Origin: Anodontia alba | Lineage: Eukaryota > Mollusca > Bivalvia > Lucinida > Lucinidae | Length of the DNA: 64,000 bases | Reading direction: 5' to 3' | Assembly: GCA_964016985.1 (NCBI GenBank) | Contig: OZ024826.1 | Span: 4,889,552-4,953,551, forward strand | In this document: positions 21,848 to 33,489 of the stretch, one piece after another | Layout: the number at the start of each line of letters is the position of its first letter | Numbering within the stretch: the first letter of the stretch is position 1 | The notes under the pieces: generated by a model | Seen by the model: the letters and a program-made list of their open reading frames with translations, nothing else | Database searches by the model: none | Told to the model about the DNA's origin: nothing | Position numbers and translations under genes: made by a program

Positions 21848-22114
21848 GTAAGAGAAAAGTCCAGAGAATGCCACAATCACAAACCGCAGCCCTTTCCAGA
21901 CCCCAAGAGGAAGAGGAAACCGACAAATCAAAACAAGCACAAATCGAACAAACGTACGAAAAGCACTAAGATTAGCTCTCTCTTCCCCAAGCGAGGTAAT
22001 TGCAATACTAAAAAGACTAAAACACACAAGAACAAAATGACACATGGAAAAACATACAACAAATCGCATCGTAGAATTAACCACGTACGACTAACACCGG
22101 GACCACCGCCTTAG
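21848..22114 (+). other. Open frame for a Lys/Arg-rich peptide, repeated at 37 kb
   Basis: An A-run is followed by an 88-codon open frame ending at TAG 22112-22114 that encodes a very basic peptide (KVREKSRECHNHKPQPF, KSTKISSLFPKR, HGKTYNKSHRRINH). A related minus-strand copy at about 37075-37347 keeps the same frame open. It faces the neighbouring Penelope-like remnant in the opposite orientation. I do not recognise the peptide. It may be an element-encoded basic protein or a frame open by chance in an A-rich repeat. Confidence 0.45.
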
Positions 22115-22604
22115 TAGGGTAAACCACCGGGGGTAGGGGGGGGGGGTGGGGGTTGGGGGTTTAAAGCACTTTTACAGCTAACTAACTTTACCCTGGGTCC
22201 CGATGCTACTCTTAATACAGAAACACATAAAAATTCGGTTCGCATAAAGGCTCCCAACTCAGTCAATGCATCAAAGCGAAAACATAAAAATCAAATTAAT
22301 CACTATAATAAACAAAGACGAGTACTCATGGCTAATTCTACTGTATGACAGAGTAAATGAAAACCAATAGTAGAACCACGGCGGGCCAAGCCAAAGACAT
22401 ATCATCAAGCCCCAACCCACTGGTTAAAGTTTTACGAAGAGGCCGTCATTGAGTCTGAGGCCCGAACCGCCGTCGTGCAATTAAAGAGTGAAGCATAGCC
22501 ATCAACAATGATTGGGTTGACAACTAGGCATGCAGTCTGCCAGGCTATAGCCAATTCTTTTATAACGGTTAATAAGTTTTCTGAATTGCTCCGAAAAGTT
22601 AGAT
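22115..22604 (-). mobile_element. Probable 3' UTR of the Penelope-like remnant
   Basis: Sequence downstream of the reverse transcriptase frame on the minus strand, with no open frame. It includes a G-rich run at about 22130-22150 and a stretch with TTGGGTTGACAACTAGGCAT (plus strand about 22512-22531). Assignment to the element rests on position only. Confidence 0.4.
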
Positions 22605-23375
22605 TTACCTACATTTTTTTCTAAATCTGTACACTAAGTCACCGTAAAATTCTAGTTCCGATATACCTTGTTGCAGAAGTGTTTTCAGACTGACGCTATA
22701 TTTTTCTAACAAGGCACTGTGTCTGCGATAAAATTTCGAAAACGCCTTCCGAAGTTTAAAATAACGATAGCCCTGTCTAAGAAGTTTGGCAGTAAGGGCT
22801 TTATTACGGTAGTTAAAGTCATTAAGATTTGAAGAAGCCGGCGAATGTAATAAGTTGAAATATGTATACCCCATATGAGGTACGCCGGAGGACATCGCCA
22901 TTCAGAAAAGGGAATTGACTATATCAAAATCAAAATCGTCCCGTTTATCATAAAAAACCGTACCATTAGAAATACATAGATTCAAATCCAAAAAAGGTGC
23001 CTCGGTATCGGAAGAATTTGCTCTATCTAATTGGAGTTCCGTAGGGTATGTCCGGTCCACCATTTGGTCAAAGTAAATATTGTCAATATTTAATAAATCA
23101 TCAAGGTATCTTAAAGTTGAATTGAAAGCCTCAATAATGTCAGCCTGATTTTCACGTGAGAGAGACTTCATGAAATCTCTCTCATAACAAAAAAGAAACA
23201 AATCTGCAACAAGAGGAGCACAATTAGTTCCCATCGGAATACCAATAGTTTGCCTATAAAGTTTAGTTCCAAATCTAATAAAAATATTATCTAAGATAAA
23301 CAAGGGCATCACAGACTTTTTGGCACGACCATAAATTGTGATTATTATATACATCAGAAGTGAAAAAAAGCACAT
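22605..23375 (-). pseudogene. Penelope-like reverse transcriptase remnant
   Basis: Two adjoining minus-strand frames. The first (23375 to 22902) carries RTQTIGIPMGT-type sequence (YRQTIGIPMGTNCAPLVADL), the catalytic YLDD within TLRYLDDLL, and DKRDDFDFDIVN. It stops at 22902. The second frame (22901 to 22605) continues with the following conserved part (KLLRQGYRYFKLRKAFSKFY, ELEFYGDLVYRF), so a frameshift or small deletion lies near 22900. The G-I-P-M-G-T...YxDD signature belongs to a reverse transcriptase group widespread in cnidarians and molluscs, which I place near Penelope-like elements with moderate confidence. The N-terminal fingers and any GIY-YIG nuclease are missing. Confidence 0.72.
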
Positions 23376-23439
23376 TCTTCGTTGCAGGCCAAATATTGGG
23401 TATTCTCCCGAATAAACGTTCGGTTAAACTGTCCAGTGG

Positions 23440-23825
23440 TTTCTGACATGAAGATTTTTAAAGTTTTCTATATAGATATATAGGGAAAATAAGCCCCGCC
23501 CACTAGTAGACATGTTTTTTGACAAATCATGACGGCTTGAACAATCTTGGTAGAAGGTCACCAAGAAACATTCCTGCCAAGTTATATTGAAATCGGTCTA
23601 TTGGTTTATGACGAGAACATTTTTAAAGTTTTCTATATAGGCAAAATAAGCTTCGCCCATAAGCGACCATGTGTTTTGACGTATCATAACGGCTTGATAC
23701 AGTCTTGGTAGAGGGTAACCAAAGAAACATTTCTGCGAAGTTGTATTGAAATCGGTTTAGTGGTTTTTGACAAGAAGATTTTTAATTTTTTCTATAAAGA
23801 TATATAGGGAAAATAAGCCCTGAAC
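23440..23825 (+). repeat. Tandem array, right part
   Basis: Further units of the array at 21.5 kb: ATATAGGGAAAATAAGCCCC, ACAATCTTGGTAGAAGGTCA, TTTCTGACATGAAGATTTTT. Units are diverged and partly deleted. Confidence 0.75.
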
Positions 23826-24427
23826 TATAACAGAAGTTTTGCACACAAGGTGCCCTCTATATAAACACTTTCATAGTCTTGGAGCTCAAAAATGACTTAA
23901 TTTAAATGTAAAACACGTGAGAAAAACTTTTTCAGGATTATACACAAAGCACGAGCATATTTTTAGATCACGACAAGAAGAAAGTTAATATATCGGCCTA
24001 AAACTTTAAGAGGTGTTGCACACAAAAGATACCTCCTATCAGAAGTGGGGAATCACAGAAAGCCGAATACTAGGTTCCCTTGATGTTTTTCGAAAAGGTG
24101 GAGGCACTAAAGAAAAACTGCAACAGAGAAACAACCTTGGAGCTACAGAAGACGATTAAGAGCAACGTCTTAGGAACAAATTTCCTTGCGCAGTATATTC
24201 GTTAACTAAAAACGCCTCTGAGTCCATTTATTCGACTGTTACCTTTTTAGCATGCGAATAGTCACACAAGGCTATTTCAATAATTTTGAGAATGAAAACT
24301 AATCAGATGATAATATGATAAAGGATCTGTAAATAGCAATTCCATACATTTACAAAGGTCTGCCTTGACTGTGATTCGAGTCCACGACTGCTTGATTAAA
24401 TATCAGACCATTAGAAAATAGTTTTTA

Positions 24428-24748
24428 TTTGTTTGTTTTTGTTTGTTTCGAGGTTTTACGGCCCAGTCAACCCATTAGGGCATGTCGAGCGCGGTCAGTT
24501 TACCTAGCCACACCTTTTCCGGCGCAGGTTTAGTCCTTATAACAGTTAACCAGTACTTGTGCACATTCTTTCGCTAGAAACTAACAGCTGCCTTTCTTGA
24601 ATCAGCGGAAGGTAGAGAATAGAATAACCGTAGAAAATACTTTATGACCAATCTCTACGAAAGAATTTTGCTAGACCCGGCGGGGATCGAACTCGCGACC
24701 TCCTGATCACCAGTCGGATGTGCATCCAACTGAGCCACCGAGGCTGGC
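24428..24748 (-). mobile_element. SINE-A copy 4, nearly full length with tRNA head
   Basis: On the minus strand it starts GCCAGCCTCGGTGGCTCAGT (A box), continues to a B box near GCGAGTTCGATCCCCG and ends in the AAACAAACAAAAA tail. This is the best copy for defining the family. Confidence 0.85.
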
Positions 24749-24850
24749 TTATTAGAAGTCTGTAAAATTTGTTCTTGTAATGTTGTAAAAGTAAATAGTC
24801 ACCTTTTATTTAGATTAAGCTTTTCAACCAATGATAAATACCGAAATAAA

Positions 24851-25190
24851 GCGTGGTAGCTCAGTGGTGAGCGCACTGGCCTCTTGAGCTAAGGGTACCG
24901 AGATCGATTCCAGGCTTAGGCAAGGGAATTTTCGGTGTCTAAACACGCTTTCATTCGTGTCATTTGCAGGTATGACATGAAAACAGTGCGCCGTCCTTCG
25001 GATCGGGACGTTAACTGGAGGCCCCTGTGCAGGGAAAGTCACACCCTGTGCAGGCTAAAGAACCCTACGGTAATTCGAAATGGTTACTTGTAGGCTTTCA
25101 TCCTGCAACTCGGAGTGTACAATGTACACCTGCCTAGAATGTCCGAGAGGGCGTATGGCAGTATGTAGAGAAAGAAAAAAAAAAGAAGAA
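24851..25190 (+). mobile_element. SINE-B, tRNA-derived, LINE-type 3' tail
   Basis: The head GCGTGGTAGCTCAGTGGTGA is an A box; ACCGAGATCGATTCC is the B box. The middle contains TCCTTCGGATCGGGACGTTA, like the conserved core of several metazoan SINEs. The last 46 bp (CACCTGCCTAGAATGTCC to TATGTAGAGAA) match the 3' end of the jockey-like LINE at 42.3 kb with two differences, followed by an A-rich tract. The LINE enzyme probably mobilised it. Confidence 0.87.
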
Positions 25191-25205
25191 ATTACAGAGA
25201 GACCT

Positions 25206-25279
25206 AAGCAAACAGTGTAGACCCAGATCAGATGCCGGAGAACGAGGCAGCTTATTAGGGTCTACACTGTTTGGCACTC
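25206..25279. repeat. Small palindrome Pal-A
   Basis: AAGCAAACAGTGTAGACCCA faces AGGGTCTACACTGTTTGGCA. It lies just after SINE-B. Confidence 0.78.
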
Positions 25280-25885
25280 GCCCTGTAGTTTTTACACACA
25301 TCAATAGCTGGCAAAATGGACTTGTTCAAGTTTTAGAACAAGTATGGTAAATGGATAGGAGGTAAGATGTTCCAATAATTAGGACAAATACGGTATTGTG
25401 ATAATGATGCATGAAAGTATGTTGTTTGTACTTATTTTAAGTATACATTTACGTTGTTTACCTGTTTAGTAAGTCACAAATTTATTTGTTTTAAAATCGT
25501 TGATGATCACAAGTCCGAATTAAACCAAGAATATACTGCGTTCCATTTAAGCGTCCACTTAGCACGGAACAGAACATGATTTCTCCAGAGATACAGAAAA
25601 AAGAAACAAACACAGGAATAGAACGTTACAATAAAATGGATGAATTTCATAAAACATGCCTATACCAGTCGAGTGTCAACAGCGATTTTAACATTAATCG
25701 GCTATTGACAGTCGACTGCCAATAGCTATTTTGTTAAAGTTTAAACTTTCAACTGTTACATGTTACTGATATTTCCAGGTTAAACATCTTGAAAACTTCT
25801 CGATACTTTTATTTTCTGATTGGCAGCTTAACAGTCCTACTAAATTTCTTTAAAACCATTTTTTATGTATGTTTACCCGGCATTG

Positions 25886-27745
25886 TTAGCTCGCCTGAGC
25901 ACGAAGTGCTCATGGTGAGCTATTGTGGTCAGTCAATGTCCGTCGTGCGTCGTCCGTCGTGCGGCGTCAACAATTGCTTTAAAAGCCTACTCCTCCTACA
26001 CCCCTGGGCCAATTGACTCGATACTTGTAGATCAAAAATAGCTAAATTCATGCCGATCGGAAATCCAAGATGGCCGCCATGGCCGCCATCTTGAAAATCT
26101 ATTTTTCGCTTCTTTTCCTGAACTGAAAGGCCATTTGACTCCAAACTTGCTAGGAAGCATCAGGGTGACTTGTAGATCAAAAATAGCTAAAATCGTGCCA
26201 ATCGGAAATCCAAGATGGCCGCCATGGCTGCCATCTTGAAAATCTATTTTTCGCTTCTTCTCCTGAACCGAAAGGCCAATTGACTCCAAAGTTGCTAGGA
26301 AGCATCGGGGTGACTTGTAGATCAAAATAGCTAAATCGAGCCGATCGGAAATCCAAGATGGCCGCCATGGCCGCCAGCTTGAAAATCTATTTCATAGCTT
26401 CTTCTCCTGAACTGAAAGACCAGCTGACTCCAAACTTGCTAGGAAGCATCAGGGGGACTTGTAGATCAAAAATAGCTAAAATCGTGCTGATCGGAAATCC
26501 AAGATGGCTGCTATGGCCGCTATCTTGAAAATCTATTTTTAGCTTCTTCTCCTGAACTGAAAGGCCAATTGACTCCAAACTTGCTAGGACGCATCAGGGT
26601 GACTTGTACACTAAAAATAGCTAAAATCGTGCCGATCGGAAATCCAAGATGGCCGCCATGGTCTTCTCCTAAACCGAAAAGCCAATTGACTCCAAAGTTG
26701 CTAGGAAGCATCAGCGTGACTTGTAGATCAAAAATAGCTAAAATCGTGCCGATCGGAAATCCAAGCTGGCCGCCATGGCAGCAATCTTGAAAATCTATTT
26801 TTTGCTTCTTCTCCTTAACCCAAAAGCCAACTGACTCCAAACATGGTAGGAAGCATCAGGGTGACTTATAGATCAAAAATAGCTAAACTCGTTCCAATTG
26901 GAAATCCAAGATGGCCGCCATGACAGCCATCTTGAAAATCTATTTTTTGCTTCTTCTCCAGAACTGAAAGGCCGATTGACTCCAAACTTGCTAGGAAGCA
27001 TCGGGGTGACTTGTAGATGCGGCCATCTTGAAAATCAATTTTTCGCTTCTTGTTCTGAACTGAAAGGCCATTTGACTCGAAACTTGGCAGGAAGAATTTG
27101 GGATGACTTGTAGATCTAAAATAGCCAAAATCGTCCCGATCCAAAATCCAAGATGGCTGCCTGGGGGCCAGCTTGAAAATCTATTTTTCGCTACTTCTCC
27201 TAAACTGAAAAAGCCAATTGACTTTAAACTTGGTAGGAAGCATCGGGTTGACTTATAGGTCAAAAATAGTTAAAATCTTTCTGATTGGAAATCCAAGATG
27301 CCTGCCATGGCAGCCATCTTGAAAATCTATTATTCCCTTCTTCTCCTGAATCGAAAGGCTTATTGACTTTAAACTTGGTAGGAAGCATCTTGTAGATCAA
27401 AAATAGCTAAAATAGTCCCTATTGGAAATCCAAGATGGCCGCCATCTTTTTTATGTATACTTATATAGGGAAAACCTTTAAAAATCTTTTTGTCTGAAAC
27501 CAGAAGGCCCTGGCCTTTGATATTTGGTTACATAGCTTCATCTAGTTCACATGTCTATTCAACAATAAGGCTCCATGCGATCATGCTTCTGTCCAGCACC
27601 CCCTAGCCTGTCATCCGAAAACATTCATTTTCAACAAATTTAAAACAAACATAGTCCTATGAAGAGAAATCATAGTCTTTTAGAATATACTAGAGACAAT
27701 GACACTCAGGTGAGCGAATTATGGCCCTCTGAGCACTCTTGTTTA
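25886..27745. mobile_element. Tandem-array element 1 (units of about 145 bp)
   Basis: Left end GTTAGCTCGCCTGAGCACGA folds with TCATGGTGAGC; the right end is CTCAGGTGAGCGAATT, giving inverted CGCCTGAG/CTCAGGTG termini. Left subterminal sequence has CGTCGTGCGTCGTCCGTCG. Between lie about ten diverged units, each with CCAATTGACTCCAAACTTGC, GTGACTTGTAGATCAAAA and ATCCAAGATGGCCGCCATGG. All open frames here are repeat artefacts. Confidence 0.83.
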
Positions 27746-28029
27746 AAAGGCGAACAAACATTCCTACAATTATTTGCTCATAGTTCTATAAAATAATACA
27801 ATTATATTTATATTTGTATTTTAGACAAACAGATATACATGCAAACCCACGTGTTCTCTTTGCAGGAAAACTGTTCATCGTTTGATTCAGATATTATATA
27901 TAATGGTTGAAAAATAGTTTTTTTTTGTATAAATAAGCATGGTAATTTTGAAAAAAAAAAAACCCCAAAAAACTAGAAATACGTAGAACTCGCGACAGGT
28001 AACGTAATTAATAAGTATGTCACACCACC

Positions 28030-28308
28030 CATCACAAAAACATGTCTATATAATTCTGACCCCCTTAAACCCCACTTTTATACAGTAAAACTGGGGTTTT
28101 CAGGGGTATACATTATTTTTCTTATTTCTGCTCAAAAACATAGATTGTGGGTACTCGTTAGAACCGCCTTTGTGAGGCGGTTCTAATGAGTACCCACAAT
28201 CTATGTTTTGAGCAGAAATATGAAAAATATCAGAATTTTTATCTGAAAAATTTTCATTTTTCAGTTGTGAAATTTTCAGTATATTTGTATAGGCTTGTTT
28301 TCGAAATG
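28030..28308 (+). mobile_element. MITE-1 copy 7
   Basis: Ends CATCACAAAAACATG... and ...CTTGTTTTCGAAATG. The hairpin centre is CCTTTGTGAGG, with a mismatch at the tip and GTTCTAATGAG in the right arm. It is about 120 bp from copy 8 in the opposite orientation. Confidence 0.9.
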
Positions 28309-28426
28309 AGATGCAAAGTTCAAATAACTGTTATTCGATGCTGACTGATCTTTGAGATAGAATGTGTCTGCAAAATTCCCTGGTATTGGGGAGTAGGGTC
28401 AAAGTTGGTATGACGTCTATGTGTTC

Positions 28427-28705
28427 CATTACGAAAACATGCCTATTCAAATATACTGAAAATTTTACCACCATAAAATGAAAATTTTCAGATAAAAAAT
28501 TCTAATATTTTTCATATTTCTGCTCAAAACATGGATTGTGGGTACTCGTTAGAACCGCCTCGATGAGGCGGTTCTTACGAGTACCCACAATCCATGTTTT
28601 TGAGTAGAATTAAGAAAAATAATGTATACCCCTGTAAACCCCATTTTTACTATATAAAAGTGGGGTTTAAGGGGGTCAAAATTATATAGGCATGTTTTCG
28701 TGATG
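28427..28705 (-). mobile_element. MITE-1 copy 8
   Basis: Ends CATTACGAAAACATG... and ...CATGTTTTCGTGATG. The hairpin is intact around CCTCGATGAGG, with GGATTGTGGG and its partner CCCACAATCC both carrying the same change from the family AGATTGTGGG, so that pair stays complementary. Confidence 0.9.
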
Positions 28706-29630
28706 ATTGTAGAATCTATTTGTCAGTTGGTACCAACCCATACCTCCTATATGTATGTAAGTCTTGGGTACCCTACTTCAGATATTGAAAGTAAAAATTT
28801 GAGTTAGTAGGTGGTAAACGGCTTCACTGTTGGGTACGGAATGAAATCTACACTTCTGAAAATGTTAACTTCCAATCAGTTAAAGGGCGACTCCCTTTTC
28901 TACATCATTTGGAAAGGTTTTTCCTATGTTAATTTGAAAAAAACGTTAAACGCCCACATAGCAGTGCAAATAAAAAACTTCCGCTTCAAACGGGTATGGG
29001 CGTCGGGTTTTCCGTGATGTCATTCGGGATCACACTATTTAGAACATGCGGATTTCTAAAGCGTAGTGTTTCTATTTTTATCATCATGTTTTATTTATTT
29101 ATTTTTTTTTTTTTTACTATTTTTTATTTTATGGTTTACGAGAATTAAGATCTCGCAGGGGGTTAAAACTTTGATGAAGTGATTGTAAGATTATTGACAG
29201 TTATAACACAATCAGCCTAATTTTTCACGTTTAACAATATTATAAATAAGCAGAAGCCGTAACACCCCTTTCGGAAAATGGATCATTCCAGTGATAACGT
29301 TGCGAATCAGCGATATTAACAACAGGAAAGCCTGATCTCAGTGTCAAAGATAAGAACAACTGTTTTGTTTTTTTTCTTTTCAAGGACGACAAAATTCAAT
29401 TACGTAATACTGTACTTTAATACATATGGATACGTTGATAAAAATGTTCCCAGACGAAAACGTGTTTTCAAATCATGTCGAAAATGAAGTAGGCTCAAAA
29501 TACTACATTTACCCTTCTCATTCGGATAGACAGGCCTTAGCAAACAATGTAGACCCAGATCAGACATCGCTAAACATTTAGGCAGACAGATGTTAGGAAA
29601 CTCTATACCAAGATCAAACGCCATAGGGGT

Positions 29631-29884
29631 AAACTGGGGTTTACAGGGATATATGTTATTTTTCTTATTTCTGCTCAAAACATAGATTGTGGGTACTCGT
29701 TAGAACCGCCTCGACGAGGCGGTTCTAACGAGTACCCACAACCTATGTTTTAGCAGAAAAACGAGTACCCACAATCTATGTTTTAGCAGAAAAATGAAAA
29801 ATATTAGAACTTTTTTTTATGAAAATTTTCATTTTTTTGGTGGTAAAATTTTCAGTATATTTGAATAGGCGTGTTTTCGTAATG
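29631..29884 (+). mobile_element. MITE-1 copy 9, 5'-truncated, duplicated arm
   Basis: Lacks its left terminus (begins at AAACTGGGGTTTACAGG) but keeps the right end ...GTGTTTTCGTAATG. Part of the right hairpin arm (ACGAGTACCCACAATCTATG) is repeated in tandem. The right flank is shared with copy 10. Confidence 0.87.
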
Positions 29885-30348
29885 GCAAATCAACGCTAGT
29901 TTGCGCTTGATGCATATTATTAGGCTCAAATGAAAAACTAACTAAGTGTTGATCCGGGTCTATACAGTTTGCTACTCATCCGTTTATTTTCATATACACA
30001 AAAAGCATCAAAATAGACGTGTTCATATTTTAGTAGACATACAAGTATGAAGATGTCCGAATATTTATGGTAAAAGCCGTCACATCGTTTGCACAAATGG
30101 CAAAAAATCGTACACAGATCGAACAATGTCTTCCCGACATTATAGTCAATGTAGCAATGAATAAATCCCTTATATACCTAACAAGTAGTAAAATAGAGGT
30201 GTTCACATTTTAGCAGACGTATGGTAAAGAAAGATGTCCTTATATTTAAGTATATACGGTCCCCTCGTGTACAAAACACCCGAAATCAGCTCGAGCAATG
30301 TCTCTCCGACGTTCATTAAAGTCAATGTGGCCAGGAATAAATTCATTG

Positions 30349-30685
30349 CATCACGAAAACACGCCTATATAATTTTGACCCCCTTTAACCCCACTTTTAT
30401 GTAGTAAAACTGGGGTTTACAGGGGTATATGTTATTTTTCTTATTTCTGCTCAAAACATAGATTGTGGGTACTCGTTAGAACCGCCTCGTCAACCGCCTT
30501 GACGAGGCGGTTTTAACGAGTACCCACAATCTATGTTTTGAGCAGGTCGAGGCGGTTCTAACGAGTACCCACAATCTATGTTTTGAGTAGAAAAATGAAA
30601 AAATATCAGAACTTTTTTATCTGAAAATTTTCATTTTTTGGTGGTAAAATTTTCAGTATATTTGAATAGGCGTGTTTTCGTAATG
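30349..30685 (+). mobile_element. MITE-1 copy 10, duplicated arm (longest copy)
   Basis: Both termini are present. At 337 bp it is the longest copy: the region around the hairpin centre and the right arm is partly duplicated (CGAGGCGGTTNTAACGAGTA occurs twice, at about 30503 and 30549). The 55 bp to its right match the right flank of copy 9. Confidence 0.9.
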
Positions 30686-30884
30686 GCAAATCAACGCTAG
30701 TATGCGCTTGATGCATAGTATTAGGCTCAAATGAAAAACTAAGAGGTTGTTGCATCCACTGACTTCTCAAGATTGTTTTTCTTCAGTTTAATCATGTACT
30801 AGTGATAAATGTATTATGCTTCTGTGAATGCAAAAACTGCCAATGTCGTAGATCTAGATCAAAGGGATATCAGATACTTATGTT

Positions 30885-30932
30885 TCTTATTTCTCCATGA
30901 AAACATATGTTTTCATGGAGAAATATGCCTAA
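30885..30932. repeat. Perfect short foldback related to the 40.6- and 61.3-kb hairpins
   Basis: ATTTCTCCATGAAAACATAT pairs with ATATGTTTTCATGGAGAAAT at once, without the GGGTACTC core, as if only the outer arms remain. Confidence 0.75.
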
Positions 30933-31073
30933 TACCAATACTTTATGGTTGAAAAAAAAAAACAAAAAAAAAAAACAAAAAAAAAAACTCGCCTTATCTG
31001 GAGCTATGCAGTGACAGTAGGGTGTTTGTAAACTAAGAATACTTCCAAATAAATTTGAGATTGAGCATTATAG

Positions 31074-31351
31074 CATTACGAAAACAAGCCTATTCAAATA
31101 TACTGAAAATTTTACCACCAAAAAATGAAAATTTTCAGATAAAAAAATCTGATATTTTTTATATTACTGCTCAAAACACAGATTGTGGTACTCGTTAGAA
31201 CCGCCTCGGCGAGGCGGTTCTAACAAGTACCCACAATCTATGTTTTTGAGCAGAAATAAGAGTAATATTGTATACCCCTGTAAACCTCAGTTTTACTATA
31301 TAAAAGTGGGGTTTAAGGGGGTCAGCATTATATAGGCATGTTTTCGTGATG
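31074..31351 (-). mobile_element. MITE-1 copy 11
   Basis: Ends CATTACGAAAACAAG... and ...CATGTTTTCGTGATG. The hairpin centre is CCTCGGCGAGG; the left arm lacks one G (GTGGTACTCG) and the right arm has CTAACAAGTA, so the stem carries small defects. Confidence 0.9.
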
Positions 31352-31888
31352 GTGAAAGGAATAACATAAATAGGAATTTATTTGTAGTAGTAGATAACGG
31401 TTACGTTTAACTTTCTATAGGTATATTACTTTAGATTGATTTTATACACCCTATTATAGAATCAGAATTACTAAACACACAAGAGAAGTAATGCTGCATC
31501 TATAGAAGCTGAAAAGCTTATTACAAAATATCTTCAGTACAGATCACCCCCTCCCTCCGCCACCCCCACCCACCGTATTTTTCACAAGACATAATTTAAC
31601 AAATTTATTAGATCGATAACTTCATTTCATAGCATACTGGTCCTTGAGTTATATAGTAAAGCATGTGCATTGTATACATAATGACGAACAATATGAAAAT
31701 TACTCATATACAGGAAATTTATATATTGAATTTCCGCTGTTTAACATAGTGAAAATTGCAATATACTTATCATTATAATTATGCAATGTATGGAGCACCA
31801 AGATTAACTTTGGTACTTATGTATAATTAAGAAATTTTGCGAAGGGAAACATTTTTTCTCCTTTCCCATAATTTCCTCTGTTAATTCA

Positions 31889-32168
31889 CATCACGAAAAC
31901 ATGCCTATATAATTTTGCCCCCCTTAAACCCCACTTTTATATAGTAAAACTGGGGTTTACAGGGGTATACATTATTGTTCTTATTTCTGCTCAAAACATA
32001 GATTGTGGGTACTCGTTAGAACCGCCTCATCGAGGCGGTTCTAACGAGTACCCACAATCTATTTTTTGAGCAGAAATATGAAAATAATATCAGAGTTTTT
32101 TATCCGAAAATTTTCAGTTTTTGGAGGTGAAATTTCCTATATGTTTGAATAGGCGTGTTTTCGTAATG
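31889..32168 (+). mobile_element. MITE-1 copy 12
   Basis: Ends CATCACGAAAACATG... and ...GTGTTTTCGTAATG. The hairpin is intact around CCTCATCGAGG. Shares the subfamily variant TTTTTGGAGGTGAAATTTCC near its right end with copy 14. Confidence 0.9.
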
Positions 32169-32699
32169 ACATGACCCGGTCGCACATTATTATCGCACAT
32201 TATATTGCATTTACAGCTGAGCCTACATTATCTACCAATCAGAATTTTTTTTCTTTATTCCAACTCGGTAATTTAATTGCATAACTTTTCTTCTGTATTA
32301 GTTCTGTCACATAATTTAGTTTTCACAGAAAAATTAATCTGACCTAAGTATACGATGCAGCCAACAAGAAGTCTGATGCAAGTTCTGGTTAATTTTGGTA
32401 ATATTTTTATTGATAAGTTGGCTTGTATGTAAGTTAGGTATACATGGATGAACAAAACAACATAATTCTGCGCTCCCTTCGGTCGCTTAAATAGCTTCAT
32501 CTGTAACGTTACAGTAAATAAAAAAAAAAAAAAAAAAAATGACATGTTCTTTTCACTACCGGGAGTATTAGTATTGGCTAGAAGCATCCTAGCTGATTAA
32601 CCCATTTATGCCGAGAACTCTTCTACCTCAACTGTTTGGACTGGTCTTTTTTCAGTTGTTAGTTTTTATTACCACCATGTTTATGAAATTGCTGTAGTT

Positions 32700-32766
32700 A
32701 ATGCAAACAGTGCAGACCCTGATCAGACCCGCGTTGTGCGGCTCTGGGTCTGCACTGTTTGGCAAT
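32700..32766. repeat. Small palindrome Pal-A upstream of the methyltransferase-like gene
   Basis: TGCAAACAGTGCAGACCCTG faces CTGGGTCTGCACTGTTTGGC around GACCCGCGTTGTGCGG. About 215 bp before the start codon. Confidence 0.75.
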
Positions 32767-32980
32767 TTACCTTTTTTACCTTTTTTGTGACGCTAGGCAT
32801 AAATGGGTTGAAGCTGAATAAACTGTTTTTATTTGCTTTTTGTTTAATTTGTCCAGATAAAATCATTATTAATACATATCGTTAAACTGGCGATATATAT
32901 CAAATTATTTCTCTGTGTGCATTGCTGTCGCATTACTGTATGTCGTGTAGTACACATACGCCACTGCGTTTCATGACAAA

Positions 32981-33181
32981 ATGAAGCAATTCAGTTTGTA
33001 CGTTGCAGTATTTGTTTTGTTTCTGTTGGGTTTACTTGTAATACTCCTAACTGGCAATAGGCTAACTGAGAGGACAATGGACACGACCCGTGTGCTAACA
33101 CATACCCTGAAGGAACAGAGAAATAATATCTCCAAGGAGATGAATAAATTGAGACAGAAAATTGGACAAATGCAGTGCGAG
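32981..33181 (+). CDS. Type II membrane methyltransferase-like protein, exon 1 (signal anchor and coiled coil)
   Basis: First coding exon. The ATG is the first methionine after an in-frame TAG at 32948-32950 and has A at -3. It encodes 67 residues: a short N-terminus (MKQFSL), an uninterrupted hydrophobic helix at about residues 7-24, then a charged heptad-like segment at about 27-65 (HTLKEQRNNISKEMNKLRQK) likely to form a coiled-coil stem. No signal-peptidase-like site stands out, so I read it as a signal anchor with the C-terminus in the lumen. It ends QCE|GTAACA in phase 0, matching the exon at 44860. The link across an 11.7-kb intron is inference from phase, strand and architecture. Confidence 0.72.
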
Positions 33182-33202
33182 GTAACAAGTTCACGTTGAT
33201 TA

Positions 33203-33272
33203 TTGTTTTTTTTTTTTTTTTTTTTTTTGTTTTTTGCTTTTTTTTTTTTTGTTTTTTTTTTTTTTTTTTTTT
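33203..33272. repeat. T-rich tract
   Basis: Three long T runs separated by single G or C bases, beginning about 20 bp inside the long intron. Confidence 0.95.
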
Positions 33273-33449
33273 CATAGGAATTTTTTTACACCTTGTCCCA
33301 TGTATTTTTCGGTTTGCATGTACATAAAAAATATTATCACATTTCGCTTATTACTGCATTAACCCTTAAAGCGACAATTACAACTGCAGCAGACGGCAAT
33401 TCGAAATACATGTTTCGTTTATATATATATATATCCTTTGAAGTATGCC

Positions 33450-33489
<40 letters not shown>
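33450..33489. repeat. (CT)n microsatellite
   Basis: Pure TC dinucleotides in the long intron, preceded by a short TATATA run at 33420-33434. Confidence 0.95.

Noticed and set aside
25929..27263. Many overlapping frames with GGHLGFPIGT-like repeats
   Set aside because: They come from the 145-bp tandem array; frames shift between units and appear on both strands.
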